Shown: positions 1 through 10,532 of the stretch, in pieces | How positions within the stretch are numbered: the first letter of the stretch is position 1 | Layout: each line of letters opens with the position of its first letter | Source: Achromobacter dolens | Lineage (GTDB): Bacteria > Pseudomonadota > Gammaproteobacteria > Burkholderiales > Burkholderiaceae_B | Assembly: GCF_902859745.1 (NCBI RefSeq) | Contig: NZ_CADIJW010000001.1 | Location: 62,001-126,000, forward strand | DNA length: 64,000 bases | Direction of reading: 5' to 3' | Notes under the pieces: model-generated | Database searches by the model: none | Told to the model about the DNA's origin: nothing | Seen by the model: only the letters and a program-made list of their open reading frames with translations | Translations under genes and position numbers: made by a program

Positions 1-3000
1 GACATGGCGTTTGGCAGCCATCACGTCGTGGTCAAGGTGTTCTCGCCGGGCCTGGATGCGTACGCGCCGGTCTATCCCGAGGGCGTCGATGCCGATGCGC
101 CGGACGCAACGTCCAACTGGGGCTCCTGGGACGTCAACGTGCAGTCGCTGTCGTTCGACGGCGTGATCGTTCCGGGCGTGACCGAAGTCAACCTGTTGGA
201 GACCACGAGTCCCGTGACGGACTACACCCAGCCCATCCTGACGGGCGCGCTGGGCAGCCTGCCCGCGCCAGGCGAGTACGTGGCCATCTACGACGCCCTC
301 AATGGCGGCGCGCCGACACTGGTGGGCAGGGCGGACGTCACGCCTGCCAGCGAAGGCTCGGGAGCGACGTGGCGCTACGAATTCCCCGCTGACAGCGAAC
401 TGAGGGATGGCGTCCACCGGCTGCGCGCCGTGGTCGAGCGCGCCGGGCCGGAGGATGGGGCGCCACAGGCCCTGCTCAGCGCGGCTCCGCCTGCCGTCAT
501 CGTAAGCACCGAGCTGCCCGAGCAGCAGGTGGTGATCGACCAGGTCATGGATGACGTGGGCGTCTACACGGGCCTGATCGTCAGCGGCGCTTCCACCGAC
601 GACACGCAACCTTCGCTGTCCGGGACGCTGTCAGGCCCGTTGCTCGCCGGACAACGCCTGCAAGTCCGCGTGGAGGACGTCAACAATCCCGGCCGGTCCT
701 TCTCCTACCAGCCGCAGATCGATGAAACGGGCCTGGCCTGGTCGCTGCGGATCGATCCCCCGCTGGCCGAGGGCAACTATCGCCTGATGGCGGGCGTGGT
801 GAACGGCGGCGACGCCATGGGACCGCGGCATGCCGAATTCGATCTGCGTATCAACAGCCTGACCTTCAGCGAGCTGGATGACGCCGCCGGCCCCATCAGG
901 GGCAATGTGTTCGACGGCGACGGTCCGTTCCTGACCGACGACCATGCGCCGGTGCTGCGCGGCCAACTGGGCACCGCGCTGGGAGAGGGCGAGGCGTTGC
1001 AGATCGTGGCGGCGCAAGCAGGGAAGGAGACGGTGCTGGGCCAGGCTTCGCTGATCGAGCGCCCGCAGGGCGGATTCACCTGGCAACTGGAGCTGGGCGC
1101 GTCGCAAGGCGGCGCGGGTGAGTTGCCGGAAGGGCATTCCACCTTGTCGGTGCGAGTGGTGGACACGGCCAGCGGGCAGATTCGTCTGGCGGTGGACCGG
1201 GAAATTGACTTCGATGATGGCACGCCCACGGGGGTCGTCAACATCACTGAGGTTCGTGACCAGATTCCTGGCAACAGCGGCTTCGTCGGCGCGCTGGCTC
1301 CCGGTCAGAGCACCGATGATCGCCGGCCGCTGATCTCGGGCGTGCTGCTGGACGGGAATACGCTGCCGGCATCGCGCGCGGTGCAGATCGTAGACTCCGT
1401 GAGACAGCCCGATGGCAGGGTGGTCGAGAACGTACTGGGCCTAGCCACGCTCAATGCCGACGCCGCCGACGGCAGTTGGCGCTTCACGCCGCCCGGAGGC
1501 CTGGAACTGGGTGACCATACGTTTTCCGCCCGGATCGTCAACCGGGCCAACGGGCAATTGGGACCGGTGGGCCAGACATTCACCGCCAGGGAAAGCCAAC
1601 TGACCATCAACGCGGTCCAGGACAGTGTCGGTGCGCTGCAGGGCAATCTGCTGGATGCGAAGCTGTTTGCCCAGCCGCCCTTCACCGACGACGTGCGCCC
1701 GCAGTTGTCGGGCAGGCTGGGCATGCCGCTGGGGCCGAATGAGCGCGTCGCGGTCTATGATTCGGTCGATGGCACCGCTGCGGTCCTGCTGGGCGTGGCG
1801 ACCGTGGCGGACACCACCTGGAGTTTCCAGCCAACCGCGGGTTTGAGCAACGGCGCGCACGGGTTCCAGGTCAGGGTGGAGCGGATCGTCGCCGGTGCAA
1901 GGCCTCAGGTCCTGCTGTCGGATTCGACGGTTCCCATCACGATCGACGCCGTCGCCCAGCCGGTGACGGCGGTGGTGCTCACGGTGAACGTAACCGATCG
2001 CGTGGGCGCCGATGGCTCGCAGGTGGGGCCGGTCGGCTTTCGCGCCAGCACCGACGACCGGAGGCCGGTGGTCAGCGGCACTCTGAGCGAGGCGGTGGGG
2101 GCGAGCCAGCAAGTGCAGGTGTTCCTGTCGCGCGAGGACGGCGCCATGCGCCGCCTGGGCGCGGCAACCCTGAACGGCGTCAACTGGACCTACACCCTGA
2201 CCGAAGCATTGCCGGATGGGCTCGCGACGCTCCACGCGCGAGTGGTGGCGGTCAATTCGGGGCTGACCAGCAATACGCTGGCGACCTCGGTGAACGTGAA
2301 CAGCATCCAGGTGTCCGAAGTGGTCGAACCGACCACGGGCGTCAATGTGCTGGGCCGGGATGGCCATGGCACCGCCGACAACCAAGTGACGCTGCGTGGC
2401 CAGCTCGGGGCGCCGCTGCTGCTGCCGTCGGAGCGGGTGACGATCTACGTGAAGGGCGAGGGCGCCGCGCTGTTCACGCCGGTTGGCGTGGCGAAGTTCG
2501 AGGCGAACGGCACCGACTGGACTTTCAGCCTGCCGCAAAGCAATGGCGCGCCGCGAGTCTGGCAGGAGGGACGCTACGAGGTGTCGGCGCGTATCGAGGA
2601 TGCCTCCACGCGCGCGGTGCGGGCGGTGACGAAGGTGGGCTTCACGGTCGACACCCAGGTTCCCCAGGAACACGCGGAAATCGTCGGCTACGAAGACCAC
2701 GCCGGGCCGCTGCAGGCCCTGTTGACGCAGGCGGGCGTCAGCACCGATGACACTCGCGGCATCGTGCGCGGCAAGCTCGACAAACCGATCAACGCCGATA
2801 CCCGCCGCGTGGTGTTGTATGACCGTATCGACGGTCAGATGGTGCGGCTGGGAGAAGCCTTGGCCACGGACACCGAGTGGACTTTCCAGAACCGGGAACC
2901 GCTTGGGGCTGGTGTCCATACGTTCCTGGCGCGAGTCGAGAATATCGTATTGGGCAAGGAGGGCGATGCCTCGTCGGAATTCACCATCCATGTGCAACAG

Positions 3001-6000
3001 GTAACCCTGGACTCCATCGCGGATCCGGCGCACCTGGACCAGAACATCCTGCTGCCCGGGGTCGATGGCGCCTCGAAACAGGGGAAGTTCGTTTTTGGCG
3101 GTCACCTGGGCGCGCCGCTGGGAGAGGGCGAAGTCCTCAAGCTGGTTATCGACGATGTGCCTCGCGATGGCCATGTCACGTTCGATCAGGCCAGCCTGAC
3201 GTGGTCGGGCACGCTGGCCGATGACGAAGTCCTCGGGGATGGCGCCCATGTCATCGCCGTCCAGGTCACGGACCATGACGGCGCCGAACTGCGGGCGGTG
3301 TCGGCATCGCATACGGTCTACATCGACGGTGGCGCGCCCACCGAGACCGCGACGATCAGCCAGGCCCGCGACATATACGGGGCGGGATCCTCATTCACGG
3401 GCGCCAACGCCACCGGGGTGCCGTCCGACGACGCGCTGCCACAGCTCAAGGGCAGTGTTTCCGCGCGGCTGGCCGGCGGGCTGAGCGTGGCGGTGTACGG
3501 CCGCTTGCCCGGGCAGGCCGATCAGGTCCTCCTGGGCTATGCCACCGTGGATGCGAATGCCGAATGGACGTTCCAGGTCGACCGGGAGCTTCCCTTCGGC
3601 GACACGGTATTCAATGCCCGCGTGGTCAACCGGGCGGATCCTCAGACCCTGCAAGGCCCGCTTTCGTCGGACTTCGTCGTGCACCAGCAGTCCGTGAGCA
3701 TCACGGCGCTGATCGATGACCAGGGGGATGTCCGCGGAGATCTGTTCGCGCTTGAATCCCTCGGGGCAAACGGACGCCCGGTCCTCATGCGCACCGACGA
3801 CGCGCGTCCGACCTTGAAGGGCCATCTGGCCCAGCCGCTCGGCAGTGGCGAGGTGCTGGCGATCTTCCGAGGCAGCAACAGGCTCGGCGAGGCCCAGATG
3901 GACGCCGACGGAGTGTCGTGGTCCTTCACGCCGCAGGCGGACGTGGAGACGGGCAGCCAGCGCTTCAGCGCCGTGCTGCTGACGTCCGACGGGGTGTCGC
4001 GCATGTCGGCGCAAACCCCGGAAATCACGGTGTCGACGCTGCGGCCGGGTCATGCGGTGGCCATCACGTCGGTGCTGGATTCGAACAATCTGCTGGGTAC
4101 GTGGGACCGGACCGCGCGCGGGCAGGAGGTGCCGCGGCGCGAGGTGGTGACGACGGCGGTGCTCGACGATACGCGTCCGCGCTTGTCGGGCACCTTGGGG
4201 CAGGCGCTGAACGCCTTCGAGGTGCTGCGGGTCTACGCCGAGCATGACGGTGTTGTCCAACTGCTGGGCACGGCTAATACCGACGGCCTGACCTGGTCGT
4301 TGCGGCCGCCGGTATCGCTGCCGGCCGGCGCAAGCCATATTTACGCGGCCATCGAGAACAGAGGGGATAGCTTCGGCGCGGTGCGGTCGGATGCGGTCGA
4401 TGTCAACGTGCTGTCGCTCTCGCCGATATCGGTGCAGGACCTGTCGGCGCAGGGCGCTGTCGAAACGCTGCGTCCGATCCTGCGGGCCAGGGTGAATACG
4501 GATAGAACGCAGGGACTGTCGGTGCGCGTGCTGGTCGATGGTGACGCGGCAGGCGAGGCGTCCGTCGGCGCGGACGGCGCGTGGACGTTCCAACTGCGCG
4601 CGGACCTGGCGACGGGCATGCACCGGGTCGAATACGTGTTGCTCGATGGCGGCGTGCCGGTCGAGGCGGTACGGAGCCTGGCGCCCGTTAATGTCATGGT
4701 GAGCGGCGCCGATGCGCCCGCGTTCGGCGTCACGTTGACGACAGGCGCCGAGCCCATCTTCACCGACCGCGGCTTGACGATGCTGACCGGCACCACCACC
4801 GAGGCGGTGACGCCGGGCATGGGCGTCATGGTGTCCATCGATGGCAAGGACGTGGGGGTGGCCGGGTTCGATGCCTCGGGTACCAATTGGTCCTACACGC
4901 TGTGGGCGCAGTCGCCGGGCGCCCACCAAGTGGCTGTCAGACCGGTCAATCTGGCGACGCTGGCGCCGGCCCCGGACAGCGAGGCGCGGACCACCGTCTA
5001 CCAGAATGCGATCACGATCGACGCGCCTGACAACGCGCAGCTCCTGGCGGACGGCGGACTGGTGGCGTTGATCGGCAGCGGCGACCTGATGTTGTCCGGC
5101 CACCTGGCGAGCGAGTTGCCGGCCGGGACCACGCTGCAGGTACGGCGCGATGGCGTGGCATTGGGAAGCGCGACGCTGGAAGGCAAGAAATGGAGCTATG
5201 CGCTGACGTCTTCCGATCAGTTGGCGGGGGATCATCAGTACAGCGTGGTGGCGCTGCCAGCGGGCGTGGATGCCGGGGATGCCAGCGTGGCGCCCGCGTT
5301 GTCGGCGCAGACGGCGTTGACGCTGGTGGCGGCCGGAAGCGGGCCGAGTCCGGATCTGTTCGCGTCGATCACGGGGCTGATAGACGGCCAGCGGCCGGGC
5401 CAGTTGAGCGCCAATTCCACCATCGAGGGCCAGATCGCGACATTGCGCGGCACCGTCAGCACCGCTTTGGGTGGACAGGATCAGATCGTGGTCTACGGAC
5501 AACCGCAGGACGGCGAGCGGCAGCGGCTGGGCGTGGCCCGGATGTTGACCGACACGACCTGGGAGTTCCGGATAGGCGAGGCCCTGCCGTCGGGCTCCTA
5601 CACGCTGAGCGCGATTCCCGAGAACCGGTTGACGGGGATCGGCAACGACATCGCCGCGGCGATAGCCAATTTCCAGGTCCAGCATCTCACCATCACCGAG
5701 CTGAACGACCAGACGGGGGCCTTGCAGGGCAACCTGCTGGATCAAGATCCAGGCTCGCGCCTGACCGACGAGGCCACTCCGCTCATCAAAGGCACATTGA
5801 GCGCGCCGCTGGCCGAGTTCGGGCAACGCCTGCGCGTGTCGGATACCTTCAATGGCGCCACCTCCGAGCTGGGCCAGGCCGTGATCGACAGGGCCGACCC
5901 GCTGAAATGGTCCTTCCGGCCGGATGCGCCGCTGCTGGACGGCCGGCACGTCCTGTCGGTGGAAGTGGTGGGGGCCACCACCGCCATTGCCGAGACCGGG

Positions 6001-9000
6001 GACAGCGTGTCCTTCCGCAAGGACAGCAGCACGCCCGCCCAGACCGTGTCGATCGTGACCGTGCGCGACGATGACGGCCCGGTCGTGGGCAATGTGCCGA
6101 TGGGTGGGGACATCGACTTCCGGCGTCCGCTGGTTTCCGGCAGGCTCAGCGCGGCGTTGTCGAACGCGCAGGTGTTGCGCCTCTGGCAGGATGACGGCCA
6201 GGGCAACGTCAGTTACCTGGGTGAGGCCACGGTCACCGGAACCAATTGGCAATGGCGCAGCGACGTGGACATGGCGCTCGGCACCGTCAATCTGTTCGCG
6301 ACAGTGGACAACGCGGCGCGGGCGGGTACCACCTATACCGCGCAGGATAGCGCGATCCATGGCAGGCCTTCGCCCACCTTCAGCTTCCACCTGCAAGGGC
6401 TGGAGGGCATCGAGGTCAAGGACGCCAAGGGCGTCGTGGTGGGGCAGAACACCAGCGAGCGGCAGTTCACGATCAGCGGAGCGCTGGCCGCGCCGCTGGC
6501 CGATGGCGAGTACGTGGAAGTCCGCGACGGCGCCCAGCTCCTGGGACGCGCCAGTGTTCAAGAGCAGCAGTGGCATTTCGACATCGAGGTGCCGCTGGGC
6601 AATGGCCAGCACGACTTCAAGATCTCGATCGGCGGCGCCGGCAACAGCCCCACGACGCCGTTGGTGTTCGAGACGCTGGCCGTCAACGTGCATGACGCCG
6701 CGCCGGACCCCTTGCAGGCGGGGTTGATCGAGGCCGTGATCGCCCTGTCGACCGGGCAGGTGCTGTCGGCCGACAGCCGTTTCGACACGCTTGCGGCGCA
6801 AAGTGTCCGGCCTGGCCAGAGCCTGGATGGCAAGCGGGTCGGGATCTTCGGCACGCTGGCGCGGGAGCCGCGCGCCGGCGACCTGGTGCAGGTCTTCGAC
6901 AACGACGTGCTGCTGGGCGCAGCCGCGGTTGTCGGCACGCGCTGGCGTTTCAACGCGCCGCCCTTGTCCGAGGGCGAACACACGTTCTCGCTGCGCATCA
7001 ACGAGCAGCCGGTGCCCGCGCCGGATCCGGTCCATGCCGCTGCCTATCCGGTCGTGGTGCTGGGTGACGACGCCATCCGCATCGATGCGCTCGCCAGCCG
7101 CGTGGATCCGGCGCAAGCCTTGAACGGATCGTTGTCTCACGGCTTGGGACGGGACGAGGTCCTGGGCGTGTACCGCACGCTGAACGGCGAAACCGTGCGG
7201 CTGGGCGATGCCACGGTACAGGGCGCCGCGGACAAGGACGGCCGCTTCGCGTGGTCGTTCACCCCTGCCGCGGGCATGGGGCTGGGCGTGGGCGCACAGA
7301 CCCTGACCGTGCAGGTCGAGGGGCCGACGCACACGCGCGTTGCCGCGGCGCAGGCGCTGCCCGTGCTCATCGACGAGGCTGCCATTGCGACAGCGGCGAC
7401 GATATTGTCCGTGTCGACGCCCCAAGCCAGCGGATTGTCCGGCGTGGAGTCTGGCGCGACGATCGCCAGCGCCGCGCTGGTGGTGAGCGGGGCGCTGGAC
7501 CGCGGTCTGCTGGGCAGCGAGCGGGTCGTCCTGTATGACGGCGATACCCGGATGGGCTACGCCAGCGTCCATGCCAATGGCCGCAACTGGACCTACGTGT
7601 CGCCAGGGTTGAACAATGGCTCGCACACGTTGACCGTGGCGGTGGAGAACGAACCGGGCGTCAAGGGGGCAACCTCGCAGCCGTTCGCGTTGACCATCGT
7701 CGCCCCTGCGCCGGGCCAGGTCGTCACGCCGGTCAGCGTTCAGAACGGCGACGCGGCGCTGGGCAGCGCGGTGCAGCTCGATACCGGCGGGTTCTCGGTA
7801 TTCGCGTGGAATATGGGGAGTGCGCAGGCGACCAATATCAACAACATCTGGGCGACTTCCACGGCCAATCCCGCTGGCCAGGGGCAGTTGCCGGAGCTTA
7901 ACTTCAGGGGGTACAACAGCGCGCTGCTGCCGGGTGTGCCGTATGCCACCATCGCCAACTACGTTGGCAGCGGCTGGTTCCACGTCAGCCCCGAACAGGC
8001 CGGCATCTGGACATTCCGATCGCCGGTGGTGGACGATTTCGAGATCGTCAGCGTCGATGGCGACCGGGTGATGGTCGGCCGCGAGTATCTGCGAAATGGC
8101 ATCCAAGGCGACGTCAGCCTGGATGCGGGCTGGCACTACCTGCGGGTCGATACCGGCAACACCGGCGGGGTGGGGTCTTGGGTGATGCAATGGCGCCGCC
8201 CAGGCGAATCCGAGTTCAGCGTGATCCGCGACGTGCAAACCGGTCCAACCGAGCAGGGCGTGGCCCTGGGGGCGAAGGACGCGGACCACCACGTGAAGCT
8301 GGACTATACGTTGAGCGCGCCCCTGGGCAAGGACGAGACGTTGCAGGTGGTGGACTTGACGGCGCATCGAACGGCAGAGGGGCTGCGCGTGCAGTTCTGG
8401 AATCTGCCCCAAGATGCCAACCGCAGCTTCCCGGACGCATTGGCGTTGACCGCGACCGTGGCGCCGGTGGTGTCCCGCATGGCCGACAACCTGCCCTACG
8501 ATTGGCGGCACGCGTTCGACAGCGGCGTGACCATGTCCGACGCTTCGCTGATCGGGCGGGCGACGGGTTGGTTCCATGTCGCGCAGGCGGAGGCCGGCAC
8601 CTGGCTGATCCGCAGCACGACCCGGGACGATCAGGTTCAGCTCAAAATCGACGGCTACACCCTGCTGTCGCCCGACAGGGGAATGCCCCACGGGCAGTAT
8701 GCCTCCCTGCACCTGGAGGCGGGATGGCACTACCTGGATTCCACGCTGTTCCAGCAGGGGGTCCTGAGAGATGACTGGCATGTCAGCGTCATCAAGCCTG
8801 GAGAGACCGCCTTCGCGCCGCTGACCGGATTCGCGCAGTTCGAGTCCGCCGTGTTGGGCAACGCGGTCAACGAGGCCGGGGACCCCACCGCCTTCTCCTT
8901 CCAGGCCCAGGTCGACGATGGCCAGAGTCATACCTTGTTGGCGACCGTGACCCCGGCCGGCGCGGACGGGCCGGTGTCCGACCCGATGACGCATGGCGAG

Positions 9001-9468
9001 CCCGGCATGGTGTTCCTGGCCAATGGCGCCTTCGGCATCGTTGACAAGAAAGTCGAGGTCACGGGCGACGGGCAGTTGGTCGATTTCGCGCGCAGCCACG
9101 GCACGATCAACGCGGTGGATCTGGACGCCGACAAGGCGGCCCATGAGCAGGGCAACACCCTGGTCATGGACTCTACTGATGTGCGGCTGATGTCGGATGT
9201 CGGGTCGGCCATGTCCCTGAGCAACGACGGCTTGTTGAACGGCGCGTTCCGCCAGTTGGTGGTACAGGGAGGCGAGCACGATGTGCTGCAGTTCGGCCAA
9301 CTGGGTGGCGCGCGGTTCTGGACGGAAAGCGGCCAGATCAAAGGGAACGACGGAGCCGATTACACGGTGTTCACCGAACCCGCACTGGCGCTGCAGGTGA
9401 TCGTGGACACCCACGTCGCGCTTGCGCTGGACAGCGCGCTGCATTCCAGCGCCCATCCGGTCATCTGA
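1..9468 (+). CDS. Giant Ig-like repeat surface protein (adhesin-like), 5' end outside window
   Basis: The reading frame is open from the first base, so the N-terminus lies upstream; about 3155 residues are visible. About 22 modules of 100-125 residues repeat, each with a recognisable core (S/T-TDD-x-RP-x-x-SG-x-L, then W-x-F and a G-x-H/Y segment), for example near residues 74, 197, 310, 436, 560, 682, 913, 1140, 1263, 1387, 1920 and 2037. This is the pattern of bacterial Ig-like domains in giant adhesins. Near residues 2597-2740 and 2793-2940 there are two related modules with G-W-F-H-V, D-D and L-x-A-G-W-H-Y-L motifs, resembling PA14 folds. The last 130 residues (N-T-L-V-M-D, VVQGGEHDVLQF, a D-Y-x-V-F strand) resemble the C-terminal module of type I-secreted giant adhesins. 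Type I export is an inference; no transporter is in the window. MotB- and MotA-like genes follow directly. Almost no cysteine is visible. Confidence 0.85.
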   Translation, partial: DMAFGSHHVVVKVFSPGLDAYAPVYPEGVDADAPDATSNWGSWDVNVQSLSFDGVIVPGVTEVNLLETTSPVTDYTQPILTGALGSLPAPGEYVAIYDALNGGAPTLVGRADVTPASEGSGATWRYEFPADSELRDGVHRLRAVVERAGPEDGAPQALLSAAPPAVIVSTELPEQQVVIDQVMDDVGVYTGLIVSGASTDDTQPSLSGTLSGPLLAGQRLQVRVEDVNNPGRSFSYQPQIDETGLAWSLRIDPPLAEGNYRLMAGVVNGGDAMGPRHAEFDLRINSLTFSELDDAAGPIRGNVFDGDGPFLTDDHAPVLRGQLGTALGEGEALQIVAAQAGKETVLGQASLIERPQGGFTWQLELGASQGGAGELPEGHSTLSVRVVDTASGQIRLAVDREIDFDDGTPTGVVNITEVRDQIPGNSGFVGALAPGQSTDDRRPLISGVLLDGNTLPASRAVQIVDSVRQPDGRVVENVLGLATLNADAADGSWRFTPPGGLELGDHTFSARIVNRANGQLGPVGQTFTARESQLTINAVQDSVGALQGNLLDAKLFAQPPFTDDVRPQLSGRLGMPLGPNERVAVYDSVDGTAAVLLGVATVADTTWSFQPTAGLSNGAHGFQVRVERIVAGARPQVLLSDSTVPITIDAVAQPVTAVVLTVNVTDRVGADGSQVGPVGFRASTDDRRPVVSGTLSEAVGASQQVQVFLSREDGAMRRLGAATLNGVNWTYTLTEALPDGLATLHARVVAVNSGLTSNTLATSVNVNSIQVSEVVEPTTGVNVLGRDGHGTADNQVTLRGQLGAPLLLPSERVTIYVKGEGAALFTPVGVAKFEANGTDWTFSLPQSNGAPRVWQEGRYEVSARIEDASTRAVRAVTKVGFTVDTQVPQEHAEIVGYEDHAGPLQALLTQAGVSTDDTRGIVRGKLDKPINADTRRVVLYDRIDGQMVRLGEALATDTEWTFQNREPLGAGVHTFLARVENIVLGKEGDASSEFTIHVQQVTLDSIADPAHLDQNILLPGVDGASKQGKFVFGGHLGAPLGEGEVLKLVIDDVPRDGHVTFDQASLTWSGTLADDEVLGDGAHVIAVQVTDHDGAELRAVSASHTVYIDGGAPTETATISQARDIYGAGSSFTGANATGVPSDDALPQLKGSVSARLAGGLSVAVYGRLPGQADQVLLGYATVDANAEWTFQVDRELPFGDTVFNARVVNRADPQTLQGPLSSDFVVHQQSVSITALIDDQGDVRGDLFALESLGANGRPVLMRTDDARPTLKGHLAQPLGSGEVLAIFRGSNRLGEAQMDADGVSWSFTPQADVETGSQRFSAVLLTSDGVSRMSAQTPEITVSTLRPGHAVAITSVLDSNNLLGTWDRTARGQEVPRREVVTTAVLDDTRPRLSGTLGQALNAFEVLRVYAEHDGVVQLLGTANTDGLTWSLRPPVSLPAGASHIYAAIENRGDSFGAVRSDAVDVNVLSLSPISVQDLSAQGAVETLRPILRARVNTDRTQGLSVRVLVDGDAAGEASVGADGAWTFQLRADLATGMHRVEYVLLDGGVPVEAVRSLAPVNVMVSGADAPAFGVTLTTGAEPIFTDRGLTMLTGTTTEAVTPGMGVMVSIDGKDVGVAGFDASGTNWSYTLWAQSPGAHQVAVRPVNLATLAPAPDSEARTTVYQNAITIDAPDNAQLLADGGLVALIGSGDLMLSGHLASELPAGTTLQVRRDGVALGSATLEGKKWSYALTSSDQLAGDHQYSVVALPAGVDAGDASVAPALSAQTALTLVAAGSGPSPDLFASITGLIDGQRPGQLSANSTIEGQIATLRGTVSTALGGQDQIVVYGQPQDGERQRLGVARMLTDTTWEFRIGEALPSGSYTLSAIPENRLTGIGNDIAAAIANFQVQHLTITELNDQTGALQGNLLDQDPGSRLTDEATPLIKGTLSAPLAEFGQRLRVSDTFNGATSELGQAVIDRADPLKWSFRPDAPLLDGRHVLSVEVVGATTAIAETGDSVSFRKDSSTPAQTVSIVTVRDDDGPVVGNVPMGGDIDFRRPLVSGRLSAALSNAQVLRLWQDDGQGNVSYLGEATVTGTNWQWRSDVDMALGTVNLFATVDNAARAGTTYTAQDSAIHGRPSPTFSFHLQGLEGIEVKDAKGVVVGQNTSERQFTISGALAAPLADGEYVEVRDGAQLLGRASVQEQQWHFDIEVPLGNGQHDFKISIGGAGNSPTTPLVFETLAVNVHDAAPDPLQAGLIEAVIALSTGQVLSADSRFDTLAAQSVRPGQSLDGKRVGIFGTLAREPRAGDLVQVFDNDVLLGAAAVVGTRWRFNAPPLSEGEHTFSLRINEQPVPAPDPVHAAAYPVVVLGDDAIRIDALASRVDPAQALNGSLSHGLGRDEVLGVYRTLNGETVRLGDATVQGAADKDGRFAWSFTPAAGMGLGVGAQTLTVQVEGPTHTRVAAAQALPVLIDEAAIATAATILSVSTPQASGLSGVESGATIASAALVVSGALDRGLLGSERVVLYDGDTRMGYASVHANGRNWTYVSPGLNNGSHTLTVAVENEPGVKGATSQPFALTIVAPAPGQVVTPVSVQNGDAALGSAVQLDTGGFSVFAWNMGSAQATNINNIWATSTANPAGQGQLPELNFRGYNSALLPGVPYATIANYVGSGWFHVSPEQAGIWTFRSPVVDDFEIVSVDGDRVMVGREYLRNGIQGDVSLDAGWHYLRVDTGNTGGVGSWVMQWRRPGESEFSVIRDVQTGPTEQGVALGAKDADHHVKLDYTLSAPLGKDETLQVVDLTAHRTAEGLRVQFWNLPQDANRSFPDALALTATVAPVVSRMADNLPYDWRHAFDSGVTMSDASLIGRATGWFHVAQAEAGTWLIRSTTRDDQVQLKIDGYTLLSPDRGMPHGQYASLHLEAGWHYLDSTLFQQGVLRDDWHVSVIKPGETAFAPLTGFAQFESAVLGNAVNEAGDPTAFSFQAQVDDGQSHTLLATVTPAGADGPVSDPMTHGEPGMVFLANGAFGIVDKKVEVTGDGQLVDFARSHGTINAVDLDADKAAHEQGNTLVMDSTDVRLMSDVGSAMSLSNDGLLNGAFRQLVVQGGEHDVLQFGQLGGARFWTESGQIKGNDGADYTVFTEPALALQVIVDTHVALALDSALHSSAHPVI

Positions 9469-9478
9469 GAGGGTTGTG

Positions 9479-10522
9479 ATGCAAAGTCAATCTTCGTCAA
9501 ACATCAACTACTGGCCGGGCTTCGTGGACGCCTTCTCCAACCTGGTGCTGGCGCTGGTCTTCGTGATCGTGATCCTGGCCATGTCGCTGGGGATGTTCAG
9601 CGGCATCATGGCCAAGATGGCGATCCAGCGGGCGCTGGTCGAGCAGCGCCTGGATGAATCGCGGGCGGCCTCGGCCTCGCTGGCGGGGGATGGCACGGGC
9701 GGAGCGTCGGCGGGCGGCAAGGATCCCGCCGCGCGGGCTGTCGCGCAGCCGCAGGCGCGCGACGGGGGCGATCAGGCGCAGGACGCACATGCGGAGGAGG
9801 CGATGGATGCCTCCGATAGCGCCGACGATGTAAAGGCGCAGGCCTCGCCGCCCGCGCAGCCGGCATCGGCGCCGCCTGGCAACGACCCGCGGCCTGAACA
9901 GACGGCGGAGGCAGGCGGTGACGCGCCGGGCATGCCGGCCGCCGTTCACGCCGAGCCCGCTTCCAGCGCCGATGTCAGGGCCGTGTCCGGTGGGCGCGAA
10001 GGCGCGGCGCGGGACGATGCCTCCCCCAGGCGGGAGGCGCAGGCAAGCGCTGCCGCCGCCAGGGAGGAGGATGCCCTGGAGCATGCGACCTTGCGCCGCG
10101 AGAACGATGCCCTGCGGCAGGAACTGGCTGCCTTGCGCAAGAAGCAGGCTGCGCTGGAACATGGGGCGGGGAACGGGGCGGGTCGCAACGAGGCGGGAGC
10201 GGGCAAACAGAAACCGGTCGACAAGTTCGGGCCGACGATGCCGCAGGAAGACCGCCGTTTCCGCCAGCAGATCGAGGACGACCTGCAACGCACGCTCAAG
10301 GAGTTCGAGGCGCGGCGCGACAGCGGCGCCAGCATCGACGTGGTGATCTATGTGCCGAATTACGCGCTCACCGAAAACAAGCGCACGGCTTTGTTCTATC
10401 TCATTTCTATCAAGGACTATTTGATGAAGCGGAAAGTGGCGCCCGGGCAGATCCGGATGCACATGACCCCGGCGCCCGCCGGGCAGAAAGACATGACGGT
10501 CTCCATGTCCGTCGAGCCTTGA
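9479..10522 (+). CDS. MotB/SiiA-like inner-membrane protein with long low-complexity linker
   Basis: 347 residues. I chose the ATG at 9479, 10 nt after the adhesin stop, because a GAGGG stretch lies just before it and the protein then begins with a proper MotB-like N-terminus. A short cytoplasmic tail and Y-W-P-G-F-V-D17 lead into one membrane helix at residues 19-40; Asp17 sits where MotB-family proteins carry the proton-accepting aspartate. Residues 55-195 are Ala/Gly/Asp/Glu-rich and probably disordered, 197-228 form a coiled coil, and 255-347 look like a degenerate OmpA/MotB-type domain in which I cannot find the usual peptidoglycan-binding N-x-x-L-S-x-x-R-A motif. The next gene encodes its expected MotA-like partner. 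By analogy with SiiA of Salmonella SPI-4 it may energise or regulate surface display of the giant adhesin; this is an inference. Confidence 0.8.
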   Translation: MQSQSSSNINYWPGFVDAFSNLVLALVFVIVILAMSLGMFSGIMAKMAIQRALVEQRLDESRAASASLAGDGTGGASAGGKDPAARAVAQPQARDGGDQAQDAHAEEAMDASDSADDVKAQASPPAQPASAPPGNDPRPEQTAEAGGDAPGMPAAVHAEPASSADVRAVSGGREGAARDDASPRREAQASAAAAREEDALEHATLRRENDALRQELAALRKKQAALEHGAGNGAGRNEAGAGKQKPVDKFGPTMPQEDRRFRQQIEDDLQRTLKEFEARRDSGASIDVVIYVPNYALTENKRTALFYLISIKDYLMKRKVAPGQIRMHMTPAPAGQKDMTVSMSVEP

Positions 10523-10532
10523 GGAGCCGATC

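Noticed and set aside
3391-9456. A 2021-codon open frame on the strand opposite the giant adhesin, and several other long antisense frames
   Set aside because: Arg/His/Gln/Ala-rich translations typical of GC-rich antisense shadow; the plus-strand frame has clear domain repeats.
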